NCBI RefSeq assembly: GCF_028476545.1 | Contig: NW_026731909.1 | Coordinates: 266,001-330,000 of the forward strand | Length of the DNA: 64,000 bases | Direction: 5' to 3' | From: Physella acuta | Lineage: Eukaryota; Mollusca; Gastropoda; Physidae | Shown: positions 9,345-20,048 of the stretch, piece by piece | Layout of the letters: each line of letters starts with the position of its first letter | How positions within the stretch are numbered: position 1 is the first letter of the stretch | Made by a program: the position numbers and the translations under genes | The notes under the pieces: generated by a model | The model's input: only the letters and a program-made list of their open reading frames with translations | Told to the model about the DNA's origin: nothing | Database searches by the model: none

Positions 9345-12013
9345 CCTGATGCATGCTTGTTTTTACCTCTCCTTCAACTTACCGAAGCATGCTTGTTTTT
9401 ACCTCTCCTCCAACTTACTGATGCATACTTGTTTTTACCTCTCCTCCAACTTACCGAAGCAGGCTTGTTTTTACCTCTCCTTCAACTTACCGAAGCAGGC
9501 TTGTTTTTACCTCTCCTCCAACTTACTGATGCACACTTGTTTTTACCTCTCCTCCAACTTACTGAAGCAGGCTTGTTTTTACCTCTCCTCCAACTTACTG
9601 ATGCATGCTAGTTTTTACCTCTCCTCCAACTTACTGATGCATGCTTGTTTTTACCTCTCCTCCAACTTACTGAAGCAGGCTTGTTTTTACCTCTCCTCCA
9701 ACTTACTGATGCATGCTTGTTTTTACCTCTCCTCCAACTTACTGAAGCATGCTTGTTTTTACCTCTCCTCCAACTTACTGATGCATGCTTGTTTTTACCT
9801 CTCCTCCAACTTACTGATGCATGCTTGTTTTTACCTCTCCTTCAACTTACTGATGCATGCTTGTTTTTACCTCTCCTCCAACTTACTGATGCATGCTTGT
9901 TTTTACCTCTCCTTCAACTTACCGAAGCATGCTTGTTTTTACCTCTCCTCCAACTTACTGATGCATACTTGTTTTTACCTCTCCTCCAACTTACCGAAGC
10001 AGGCTTGTTTTTACCTCTCCTTCAACTTACCGAAGCAGGCTTGTTTTTACCTCTCCTCCAACTTACTGATGCACACTTGTTTTTACCTCTCCTCCAACTT
10101 ACTGAAGCAGGCTTGTTTTTACCTCTCCTCCAACTTACTGATGCATGCTTGTTTTTACCTCTCCTCCAACTTACTGATGCATGCTTGTTTTTACCTCTCC
10201 TCCAACTTACTGAAGCAGGCTTGTTTTTACCTCTCCTCCAACTTACTGATGCATGCTTGTTTTTACCTCTCCTCCAACTTACTGAAGCATGCTTGTTTTT
10301 ACCTCTCCTCCAACTTACTGATGCATGCTTGTTTTTACCTCTCCTCCAACTTACTGATGCATGCTTGTTTTTACCTCTCCTTCAACTTACTGATGCATGC
10401 TTGTTTTTACCTCTCCTCCAACTTACTGATGCATGCTTGTTTTTACCTCTCCTTCAACTTACCGAAGCATGCTTGTTTTTACCTCTCCTCCAACTTACTG
10501 ATGCATACTTGTTTTTACCTCTCCTCCAACTTACCGAAGCAGGCTTGTTTTTACCTCTCCTTCAACTTACCGAAGCAGGCTTGTTTTTACCTCTCCTCCA
10601 ACTTACTGATGCACACTTGTTTTTACCTCTCCTCCAACTTACTGAAGCAGGCTTGTTTTTACCTCTCCTCCAACTTACTGATGCATGCTTGTTTTTACCT
10701 CTCCTCCAACTTACTGATGCATGCTTGTTTTTACCTCTCCTCCAACTTACTGAAGCAGGCTTGTTTTTACCTCTCCTCCAACTTACTGATGCATGCTTGT
10801 TTTTACCTCTCCTCCAACTTACTGAAGCATGCTTGTTTTTACCTCTCCTCCAACTTACTGATGCATGCTTGTTTTTACCTCTCCTCCAACTTACTGATGC
10901 ATGCTTGTTTTTACCTCTCCTTCAACTTACTGATGCATGCTTGTTTTTACCTCTCCTCCAACTTACTGATGCATGCTTGTTTTTACCTCTCCTCCAACTT
11001 ACTGATGCATGCTTGTTTTTACCTCTCCTTCAACTTACTGAAGCACACTTGTTTTTACCTCTCCTCCAACTTACCGAAGCAGGCTTGTTTTTACCTCTCC
11101 TTCAACTTACCGAAGCAGGCTTGTTTTTACCTCTCCTCCAACTTACTGATGCATGCTTGTTTTTACCTCTCCTCCAACTTACTGATGCATGCTTGTTTTT
11201 ACCTCTCCTCCAACTTACCGAAGCGGGTTTTTTTTTTTACCTCTCCTCCAACTTACTGATGCATGCTTGTTTTTACCTCTCCTACAACTTACTGAAGCAG
11301 GCTTGTTTTTACCTCTCCTCCAACTTACTGAAGCAGGCTTGTTTTTACCTCTCCTCCAACTTACTGATGCATGCTTGTTTTTACCTCTCCTCCAACTTAC
11401 TGATGCATGCTTGTTTTTACCTCTCCTCCAACTTACTGATGCATGCTTGTTTTTACCTCTCCTCCAACTTACTGAAGCAGGCTTGTTTTTACCTCTCCTC
11501 CAACTTACTGATGCATGCTTGTTTTTACCTCTCCTCCAACTTACTGAAGCATGCTTGTTTTTACCTCTCCTCCAACTTACTGAAGCAGGCTTGTTTTTAC
11601 CTCTCCTCCAACTTACTGATGCATGCTTGTTTTTACCTCTCCTCCAACTTACTGATGCATGCTTGTTTTTACCTCTCCTCCAACTTACTGAAGCAGGCTT
11701 GTTTTTACCTCTCCTCCAACTTACTGATGCATGCTTGTTTTTACCTCTCCTCCAACTTACTGAAGCAGGCTTGTTTTTACCTCTCCTCCAACTTACTGAT
11801 GCATGCTTGTTTTTACCTCTCCTCCAACTTACTGAAGCATGCTTGTTTTTACCTCTCCTCCAACTTACTGATGCATGCTTGTTTTTACCTCTCCTCCAAC
11901 TTACTGAAGCAGGCTTGTTTTTACCTCTCCTCCAACTTACTGAAGCATGCTTGTTTTTACCTCTCCTCCAACTTACTGAAGCGGGTTTATTTTTTTACCT
12001 CTCCTCCAACTTA
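9345..12013. repeat. 36-bp satellite, about 74 monomers, with a 540-bp higher-order repeat
   Basis: Tandem 36-bp monomers containing GATGCATGCTTGTTTTTACC then TCTCCTCCAACTTACT. Variants differ at defined sites (GATGCATG, GAAGCAGG, GATGCACA, CTCCTTC and others). From about 9361 to 10980 fifteen variants recur in the same order three times, giving a 540-bp higher-order unit; I could find only one difference (position 9610) between copies. From about 11220 the order becomes irregular. Long ORFs on the plus strand (up to 789 codons of a 12-residue repeat) follow from the unit length and are not evidence of a protein. Confidence 0.95.
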
Positions 12014-12404
12014 AATTTCATATAAAACGTTTTAATAACAAGCTTTTTTGTACTAATACTCTAAAAAGTAGAAAATAACTTATAGACTACTATTTAAATA
12101 ACTATAAAGAAAAGCGTGGGTCTCTTCCTAAACATTAGTATAGGTATCCAATAGATGCTAAAGTTTTTATGAAAAAACAAGTTAATTAAAAAAGTCTAGT
12201 GACATTTATGCGCAATTTCCTTATGTTATCTAAAAATGGCTCTGACGTATAATGCTGGGGTGCGTTCAAGCTAGAAGAACGATCGGTTTGTAGGTGTTTA
12301 TGTAATTTTAAAATTTGTGACCGAACGAGAGGATATTTTTGAAAACTTTCTTCGGCAATATTGTTCTTAATTATGGCAGGAATCGATTGGTACATGTTTC
12401 AAGT
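12014..12404. other. Flank of the satellite with a 69-codon ORF of unknown status
   Basis: AT-rich sequence. On the minus strand at 12186-12395 lies an ORF starting MYQSIPAIIKNNIAEESFQK that is not low complexity, but it has no family I recognise and no splice context. It could be a remnant of a mobile element together with the block at 12405-12645. Confidence 0.35.
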
Positions 12405-12645
12405 CGCTAAGTGGTCTGGTTGTCGAGATATGGGCAAAAAACTGCATTTTTTCGAGGTTTTTTGGCTTTTCCTGGAAATCCACGAAAGAAACCCGGAATT
12501 TTTATGGCCTATGTTCATCCTCGTAACTTGCTAAACATAATTGCTTTTGGAACTAGTCCTCGATATTGCTTCGTTGAGGAGGAGATACGACTTAAAGCTG
12601 CGGACACACATACATCCATACATTCATTCATTCATCCATCCATTC
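12405..12645 (+). mobile_element. Possible 3' end of a non-LTR retrotransposon with a CATT tail
   Basis: A block containing GTGGTCTGGTTGTCGAGATA, then TTCGAGGTTTTTTGGC and CCTCGTAACTTGCTAAAC, ending in a (CATA/CATT)n run near 12606-12645. Phrases of the GTCGAGATATGGGC type followed by a simple-repeat tail are common at the 3' ends of animal LINEs. No reverse transcriptase sequence is present, so the assignment is weak. Confidence 0.3.
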
Positions 12646-12696
12646 CCAGAAATGAGTTAATAAACGCAATTCTCCAGAATGGAAATTGCGCTAAAA

Positions 12697-12735
12697 ATTC
12701 TACCTCTCTTCCAACTTACTGATGCAGGTTTGTTT
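12697..12735. repeat. Orphan monomer of the 36-bp satellite
   Basis: TACCTCTCTTCCAACTTACT followed by GATGCAGGTTTGTTTTTA is a single diverged monomer of the array at 9345-12013, about 690 bp beyond its end. It shows that the array once extended further or seeded a second site. Confidence 0.75.
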
Positions 12736-13270
12736 TTATCTTTATCTTTGTTAAAAATAACAAACTTTTTTGCTATTAAAGTTTTAGCTTGATATTTATA
12801 AAATAATTTGATAGAATATTTATTAAGTTTTTGGCTAGAATATTATTAAATGTTTTATAGATTCACTATCAAATGTTTAGGTAGAATAGTTTTTAATCAC
12901 ATGATTGTCTCGTGACTAATTTGATTATTATTTTTTTTTTTACAGTTTTTAATATTGTATGTTTTTGTTTTACATATTAGGCTTAAAAAGCTGGATCCAA
13001 ATGGTTGTTACCATTGAATTTTGTATAACATTTGAGAAATAAGTACAAATTATTTCCGGTTTTATTAAGGCTAGAGATATTCAAACAAATAATTACTTGT
13101 AGTATAATAGTAATTTAGCTAACTCTTTTATTTTCAATTTGGATTAGTAGAATTAGGGTGTTGTGGTGATAGGGGATGTTATATTTTTTTATTATAAATA
13201 AACTATTACTATTAGCAGTGGCGGAACTAGGAAAAAAAGGCTCCCCCGCAAAGAAAAAATTAGGGCCCCC

Positions 13271-13271
13271 T

Positions 13272-13360
<89 letters not shown>
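13271..13360. repeat. TA microsatellite, left of the palindromic element
   Basis: About 45 TA units inside the hAT-like element. The matching run at 15925-16008 on the other side indicates that the palindromic element inserted into a TA tract, or brought TA-rich ends with it. Confidence 0.9.
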
Positions 13361-13361
<1 letters not shown>

Positions 13362-15921
13362 TAGCCGTCCCGGCCAGGCCCTGCTCTGGCTTCTGTGAAA
13401 AACCTTTCCGTTAAAGACCATTACCTGTGTGTTTAGAAATCATCATAAACCCGGCATTGCCCACCCAAACCACAACCAACCAAAACAACAAAACGCAAAC
13501 ATAACGCTAACACAATTAGAAATACAAACGAAAACAAAAACCTAACAACAAACCCAACCACAACCACAAACACCAATACAAACACAAAGAAAAAACAAAC
13601 GAAAACAAAAACCTAACAACAAACCCAACCACAAACACCAATACCAAAAAAAAAACAACGAAAAAGCAAACGAAAACAAACCAAATCCAAACGCAAAACC
13701 AACCAAAAACACAAATACAAACCCAAACAAAAAAAAACACAAACAAAAACGAAAAAAGAAAGAACAAAAACGAACCAAATCAAAACGCAACCACTAACGC
13801 AAACCCACCTAAACACAAAGAAAACACTAACGCGAACATAAACGCCCGGGGCAGAATCGCCTGTTTTAGCTTAATAAACGACTATAGTACCCCAACTTAT
13901 TCATAGTTTTTGCACTCACTTAAACGAACGCGCCTGTTTCAATTTAATGAACAATTATAATACTCCAAGCTTATCCGTAAAATACCTAAAACATTTGCAC
14001 TTGATCAATCCCCGCTAATTATGTAATTATTTTTTTCCCAACACCAAAACAAAGTAATTAAAAAGTAAATGCTTTTCAACTAATGCTATGGTTTTATAAA
14101 GGGAAGTAATTGTGTTTTGCCTAATTTATCAAAGGGAAGTAAGCGCTATAGGACTAAATAAAAACATAATTAGAATTTTTGTAAAAGATTATATTTTTTT
14201 AAAACTTGTGTTTAATGAACATGCCGACAATTATTACTATAATTTGAAAAATGAAAATGATTTCCCAACACTTTTAATAGTAATTTTTTAACGCATAAAT
14301 TTAGACAACTGCGCACGATAATTGATCTAACACTTAAATCCGTAGAAATGCCAACGACAAACATGTGCGTTACAGAATTGAGCTTTATATCTAATATATA
14401 AAGCTCAGTTCTGTAACGTGTGGCAAAAAAGTTTGTCGTTGACAGTTCTATGGATTTAAGTGTTAGATTTTTTATCGTGCTCATAGTCTAAATTTACGAG
14501 TCAAAAAATTACCATTGAAAGTCTTTAAAAACAATTTTCATTCTATTTACTTAGAAGAATAATTTTCAGTTATGAACACGACATAAAATTTTTTAAAAGT
14601 GTATCGACGTTTATAAAATTTCTAAAATTGTGTCGGAAATGTATTGACTGCACAGTTACTTCCCTTTAATAAAAAAATTCTTAACAAGAAAGAATTTACA
14701 TTTTATTACTTTGTTTTTGGTGTTAAGAAAAAAAAAATAATTACATAATTAGCGGGGATTGATTAAGTGCAATGTCGTTAGGTATTTTTAACACTGCCTT
14801 TTATTTATTCTATACACTGAACCTACTGTTCAATATTTTTTTTAAAATCAATAACATTTAATAAGCCAGGTCCTACAAATCCTATATGTTTATTTCTTTC
14901 CATTTACGGATAAGCTTGGAGTATTATCATTTTTGTTCACTAAATTGAAACAGGCGCGTCGGCCGGCGCCCTTGCATGGTTCGATTTGGCACCCTGGGCT
15001 ATCATGTGAGCGCTATGCTGCATAGTTTTGTTTTTAACAGTGCGATAGACTATGGGTAAGAAAGGTTACTATAGTCTTTAAGTGAATCAAATCCGGGCGT
15101 CCTCCGTCACCCCGACAGGGTGCTATTTGGCGCCCCGGGCCTTCCGGTGTACGCTATGGTATATACGTTCGCGTGAGTTCAAAAGACTATGAATAAGTTA
15201 TGTACTATAGTCGTTTACTAAGTTCAATCAGGCGGTGACGTCATGGTGCGTCCTCTGGCGCCCAGACAGGGTGCTATTTGGGGTCCCGGGCCTCCCGTGT
15301 TCGGTTTCGCGCCTACGTTCATTAAAGTGAGTGCAAAAGACTATGAATAAGTTGGGGTACTATAGTCGTTTATTAAGCTGAAACAGGCGATTCCGCCCCG
15401 GGCTAGACTCTGAGCACTGTGCGTTTATGTTCGCGTTAGTGTTTTCTTTGTGTTTAGGTTGGGTTTGCGTTAGTGGTTGCGTTTTGATTTGGTTCGTTTT
15501 TGTTCTTTCTTTTTTCGTTTTCGTTTGTGTTTTATTTTCTTTGCGTTTGTGTTTGTATTTGTGTTTGTGGTTGGTTTTGCGTTTGTATTAGGTTTGTTTT
15601 CGTTTGTTTTTTCGTTTGTGTTTTTTTCTTTGGGTTTGTGGTTGGTTTTGCATTTGGATTTGGTTTGTTTTCGTTTGCTTTTTCGTTTGTTTTTTTCTTT
15701 GTGTTCGTATTGGTGTTTGTGGTTGTGGTTGGGTTAGTTGTTAGGTTTTTGTTTTCGTTTGTATTTGTAATTGTGTTAGCGTTATGTTTGCGTTTTGTTG
15801 TTTTGGTTTTGGTTTGGGTGTGCAATGCCGGGTTTATGATGATTACTAAACACACAGGTAATGGTCTTTAACAGAAAGGTTTTTCACAGAAGCCAGAGCA
15901 GGGCCTGGCCGGGACGGCTAG
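13361..15921. mobile_element. Palindromic (foldback-like) element, 2.56 kb
   Basis: Begins CTAGCCGTCCCGGCCAGG and ends with its inverse, CCTGGCCGGGACGGCTAG. The arms stay complementary over nearly their whole length: the A/C-rich tract at 13460-13840 mirrors the G/T-rich tract at 15430-15810, and CGCCTGTTTTAGCTTAATAA mirrors TTATTAAGCTGAAACAGGCG. They meet at a centre near 14394 (GAGCTTTATATC/TATATAAAGCTC). The right arm is about 490 bp longer because of internal duplication at about 14950-15360. Only low-complexity ORFs (runs of F, V, C, W) are present. The superfamily is not clear. Confidence 0.8.
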
Positions 15922-15923
15922 TT

Positions 15924-15924
<1 letters not shown>

Positions 15925-16008
<84 letters not shown>
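15925..16008. repeat. TA microsatellite, right of the palindromic element
   Basis: About 40 TA units, the partner of the run at 13271-13360. Confidence 0.9.
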
Positions 16009-16010
<2 letters not shown>

Positions 16011-16689
16011 CTATATCCTGAGCAATTATTGCAATATATAACCATTCTGAGAGTACAAACCAGAAAATATTTAATCCAAACTCATTTTGAGCGAAAAACT
16101 CATCAAATACATGCTGGTCAAAAATATATAAAGACGTTAGCTTGATTTGTGAATGGTTTCTCGCGTTATGTTTATTTTTTCATTTTTGGCTTTTATAATA
16201 TCAATTTTGAAAACATTGATTTTTATAGCTATACTATTGTAAATTACGTCTTATTTAAGTAACAATTCAGAGAATAATTGCTTTTTAATATACATAGTAC
16301 AAAACTATTTAAATGAGCTTCGTGAGCATCCCTATTTTAAAGAAGGGCAGTAAGTCATGGAAGTAGTGTGAATGTTTACCTACCTTTCAAACTATAGCTC
16401 TTGTAGATTTTAAAATATTTTTCTACGCAACAATCTCTGCTATAGTAGACCTGTTTTTTTTTTTTACAAAACCACTTTCAAAATGCATGAAAAACATAAT
16501 TTTTGAAAAAAAAAATTCATTGTTTTTTGGTCGGAACTGGGCCCCTAAACGTCCTGGGCCCCCCGCATTGCGGGGTCTGGCGGTATGGTAGTTCCGCCCC
16601 TGACTATTAGGCCATATACCACATTGTCCGCTTTTGTGTATTTTATCACTGGAAAAAAAAAATGTCCGCAACCTGTTTCTTAATTTAAA

Positions 16690-17187
16690 ATTTAAAAAAC
16701 CGGGAGTGATCTCCCCTAAACTTTCTCGAATATTCTATTATAACACTACGGGGGATGGCAACTGGGGACATAGACAATATTTTTATTCCATTTTTAATTA
16801 CTTAAACTTTTTATAATAGAATAGAATCTCGAAAAAAAAGAGTTTCACATCAAGTGAACGCCACATAAAATGTGCATAATAGTGCGGGATATTATTAGTA
16901 CTTTACAAATTCACATGCGTTTTTTTTTTTTTTTGAGAAATCGGAAATAGCGTAAATTACTCAAAATTTGAAAAAGAGGCAGAGAATTAAAACTTTTACT
17001 TACATGTGAAATTTCATTTATCTATCTGAAATAGTACTCAAGTTTTAGGCTTTTGAAAAATTCAAAGTAGAATAAGTACCACTTCCGGTTATTGGAAATC
17101 GGTGTAAAACGTCGAGATTTGCAAAAATCGCGTTTTTTTGCACGATTACAGGACTTTCTCTATACTTTGTATATACGAGAAAGTAAA
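16690..17187 (-). repeat. Dispersed repeat of unknown class, copy 1
   Basis: Shares many blocks, in inverse orientation, with 37818-38590: AGTGATCTCCCCTAAACTTT, TCAAGTGAACGCCACATAAA, GAGAAATCGGAAATAGCGTA, TGTGAAATTTCATTTATCTA, and at the end CTTTCTCTATACTTTGTATA running into TACGAGAAAGT. The last piece can fold into a hairpin. The sequence looks like a mid-copy mobile element with no coding region. Confidence 0.65.
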
Positions 17188-17430
17188 AAAACAATATATC
17201 TAAACGGCTTTTCAGCGGCTTAAAATCAACACAAAAATATGAAATTGAGTGTGATCAATGGTTTCCAAGCGGCTTTAATTTTTTTTTTAAAGTAACTATA
17301 ATTTTATTTCTTGCCATATCTTTCTTTGATTAAAAAAATGTAGTATGATTACAGTCTTTTCAAGTCTATTGTTTGTGCTTGTGTATTTTAACATTGGCCT
17401 TTAATTATTTTAATTCCAAATTTACATTAT

Positions 17431-17698
17431 CAGTGGCGTAGCCAGGATCGTCTCAAGGGGGGGGGGGGTCCAATTTTTACCCGGGGACAAACTTTCGATT
17501 TGCACCACTCCCCCTCTCAGACTTTTGATTTGCACCCCCTCAAACTTTCGATTTGAACCCCCCCCCCCATCAAACTTTCGATTTGCAACCCCCCACTCAG
17601 ACTTTTGATTTGAACCCCCCTCAAACTTTCGATTTGAACCCCCCCCCCCCCTCATACTATATATATATTTATATGACCCCCCCCTGCCTACGCCACTG
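17431..17698. mobile_element. hAT-like MITE, CAGTGGCGTAGCC family, complete
   Basis: A 268-bp element with termini CAGTGGCGTAGCCAGG and CCTGCCTACGCCACTG, flanked by the perfect 8-bp duplication TACATTAT (17423-17430 and 17699-17706). The interior has five copies of a (C/T)CAAACTTTCGATTTG(A/C)ACC minisatellite separated by C-runs, then TATATATATT. Confidence 0.9.
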
Positions 17699-17780
17699 TA
17701 CATTATCTTTCAGCAGTTTATCGGGGCTTCGGGATTGGTGTAAACTACGTGTAATGGAAAAATATAAGGCTGCTGTTGGG

Positions 17781-17954
17781 TAGAGGCGTAGCGACCCTTC
17801 CCGGCGCCCGGGGACAAACTTTCGATTTGCACCCCCCTCAACTTTTCTATTTGCACCTCCCTCAAGCTTTCAATTTATTTTCCAACCCATTTTGGCGTCC
17901 CCTAAGGTCGGCGCCCGGGGACATATGTCCCCCCCCCCCCTCGCTACGCCTCTG
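17781..17954. mobile_element. hAT-like MITE, CAGAGGCGTAGCG family
   Basis: A 174-bp copy with ends TAGAGGCGTAGCGACCC and TCGCTACGCCTCTG. The interior has GGCGCCCGGGGACAAACTTT and GTCGGCGCCCGGGGACATAT. Flanks CTGTTGGG and GTGTTGTG match at six of eight positions, an older duplication than at the relatives. It lies 82 bp from the previous element. Confidence 0.8.
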
Positions 17955-18286
17955 GTGTTGTGAAAGAGCTGCTCATCAGCACTGAATCTTGCGCCCCTGC
18001 CGTTTAATGAGACCGACTGCTGACCGAATGATTAGCTCGCTTAATACCAGCCTTCTTCACACGTTAGCTGTCTGACCAAAATAAGCATCACTTAATTAAA
18101 CTTTGTAATTATAGGCGGTTGTTTAATCATCTTAGGCAACCAATTAAGTATAATTTGATGTCATATTGCACTGTCTTCAAATCTTGACCCACGTAACGAA
18201 TCTGTCAGAAGTGCCCGAAATTTCGCTCGCCCGTTTCGATCTATGACGACAGACAGAATGCCAACAGACTGACAACAGAAAAAGGA

Positions 18287-18345
18287 AAGTGTTTCTTCCA
18301 TGCATCTTTTCGGGGGGGGGGGGGGGGGAGGAGAGGCGAGGGACC
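18287..18345. mobile_element. Fragment of the G-tract hAT-like MITE family
   Basis: AAGTGTTTCTTCCATGCATC then TTTTCGG and a G-run of about 19, matching the terminal part of the family. The second terminus is not found. Confidence 0.5.
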
Positions 18346-18471
18346 TTATATAAGGGAAACTGTCCCAATTACCGCACCGTGTTTCCCCCCACCAAGAGAC
18401 AGAGACACCACAGGTTTCTTTATTACAATTACGTTTTTTTATCATTTTTGAGTTCAAACACCCTTGTCATC

Positions 18472-18560
18472 CAGAGTTTCTTTCAGGGATCTCTTGCAAT
18501 ATAAAACGTCTACCCCCCCCCCCTCTCACGAAATAGAATTTACATAGAAGTGCCGACTTC
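18472..18560. mobile_element. Fragment of the G-tract hAT-like MITE family
   Basis: CAGAGTTTCTTTCAGGGATC then CTTGCAATATAAAACGTC, a C-run, and ACGAAATAGAATTTACATAG, matching the 5' half of the copy at 2362-2522. It ends abruptly. Confidence 0.55.
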
Positions 18561-19555
18561 AGAAACAACAGATGGCGCGTTAATCTTTTACTAGCAATTA
18601 AATTATTTAGTTTGTAGCACAAATGAACCTCAACGAATTTTTTTTTGTCAAAGAAGTGTTACAGTTACAGAAAACATACCCAAAATATGACATGACAACA
18701 GTATTAGAAGCCTAATTTATATTATTGTAGATGTAGATTTTGTTGTTTTTTTCACTTATTACATTTGTGGAGATGTATTAGTTTTTATCAATTTCTTGTA
18801 AAAACACGCATGTGATAAATCAGTATTGTATTCATAGTATACAGGCTGTATCGCTGTTAGGTTTACGTCAAAAGGGTGATACTAATTAAAAAAAAATCAA
18901 CCCACATCTTCGACGGAGGTTACCAGTTCCAACTACAATCATTTTTAGAGTCTAATTAAAGGGGAAACTAATTTGGAATGTACACATCCTAAGCAAGAGT
19001 AGCCTCCCATTTTTTGCTGTTTTCAAGTGTTTTCTAATTATTTTTGTGTGCTTGTCTACTACATTAACCTTTATGTAGAAAATCCTGAGCCGCTATACTT
19101 AAGTCTCCCTTTAACCAATGTATTTATAACGTGCCGTTTTCCCATGGAAATTGTGATCCCACCTGAGGTCAAACTGTCCATACAAACAACTAAATATGAC
19201 ACAACCAATTTTAATCAATGACAAATATACATATCAAGCAACAGACTTGTGCATAATTTTGTATTGTCAGTTGAATTAAAATTCAACGTGATCTTGAAAT
19301 TAAACAGTAAATCTGTTTATGAGAAATGATTAAAAGTGACAATGATACCAACTGTAGTATATTTGTGTTAGCATGTTTATACATTTATTTCAAAACAAAA
19401 TACATTTGACAAGCATGTTTTATAAAGCATGGTTTATCAATGAAATGATGAGTATGATTTAGGTTAGATTAAAAAAAAAACATCTTTAATATATCCCGTA
19501 TAGTGAGTACATAATAAAACAGCATCACATAGTGTATGTCACACATAATTTAGTA
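18561..19555. other. Intergenic DNA, nothing recognised
   Basis: AT-rich. One 64-codon ORF (19027-19221, plus) has no recognised domain. No array or transposon ends seen. Confidence 0.5.
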
Positions 19556-19559
19556 AATA

Positions 19560-19740
19560 GCATTTGATCTGCCATAAATCAGTATATGATCACGCTTCAT
19601 ATTTCATGTCAGACATCACATATTTCAAATTGTCACACTTCACATATTTCATCCAATCACTCTTCAAATATTTCCATATTACCTTCCGTTAATCACTCAT
19701 CACATATTTCCAATGATCACACATCACATATTTTCTTATG
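19560..19740. repeat. Degenerate TCACATATTTC repeat
   Basis: Six to seven irregularly spaced copies of (A/C)TTCACATATTTC or ATCACATATTTC, roughly every 20-35 bp. The array is old and diverged. Confidence 0.6.
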
Positions 19741-19930
19741 ATTTCACTGCATTTGGTAAGCCTATCAGCCTTCTCTTCATACAATCACCATCAAAGAAAG
19801 ATTCTCTATTGCCTACAAAACACTACAGTAGACAAAGATAAGACAAAATGCACAAAAAATAGAAGCAGCTTATGTTTGAAGCAGTTGTACAAGCCCACCC
19901 TTCAACACATCTCATAGTGGTTATCTTAAT

Positions 19931-20048
19931 TAGAACATTTATGTTATGGTCTAAACAAATATTTTTCTAGATTGACAAAATTTCCATCTTCAGTAAAACA
20001 TTTATGCCATGGTCTAAACAAATATTTTTCTAGATTTACAACATTTCC
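19931..20048. repeat. Two-copy tandem duplication, about 65 bp
   Basis: ACATTTATGTTATGGTCTAA with AACAAATATTTTTCTAGATT recurs after about 65 bp as ACATTTATGCCATGGTCTAA with the same following segment. Confidence 0.75.

Larger units (their letters stand above)
13216..16602. mobile_element. hAT-like element with a nested palindromic insertion
   Basis: Left terminus CAGTGGCGGAACTAGG (13216) and right terminus TGGTAGTTCCGCCCCTG (ending 16602) are inverted. The flanks carry a perfect 8-bp duplication, ACTATTAG (13208-13215 and 16603-16610). The outer parts (13216-13360 and 15922-16602) include GGGCCCCC near both ends and a TA microsatellite. Most of the interior is the separate element at 13361-15921. 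No transposase was found, so the host element is non-autonomous. Ends and duplication are direct; hAT assignment rests on the CAG(T/G)G termini and 8-bp duplication. Confidence 0.88.

Noticed and set aside
8767-12025. Long ORFs (up to 789 codons) across the two satellites, read as repeat proteins
   Set aside because: They arise because the periods (33 and 36 bp) are multiples of three without a stop. Several frames are open at once and the variants show no synonymous bias.
13516-13816. Hydrophobic ORFs rich in F, V, C and W in the palindrome arms (also 15477-15871)
   Set aside because: They are translations of A/C- or G/T-only low-complexity sequence, open on overlapping frames, with no domain.
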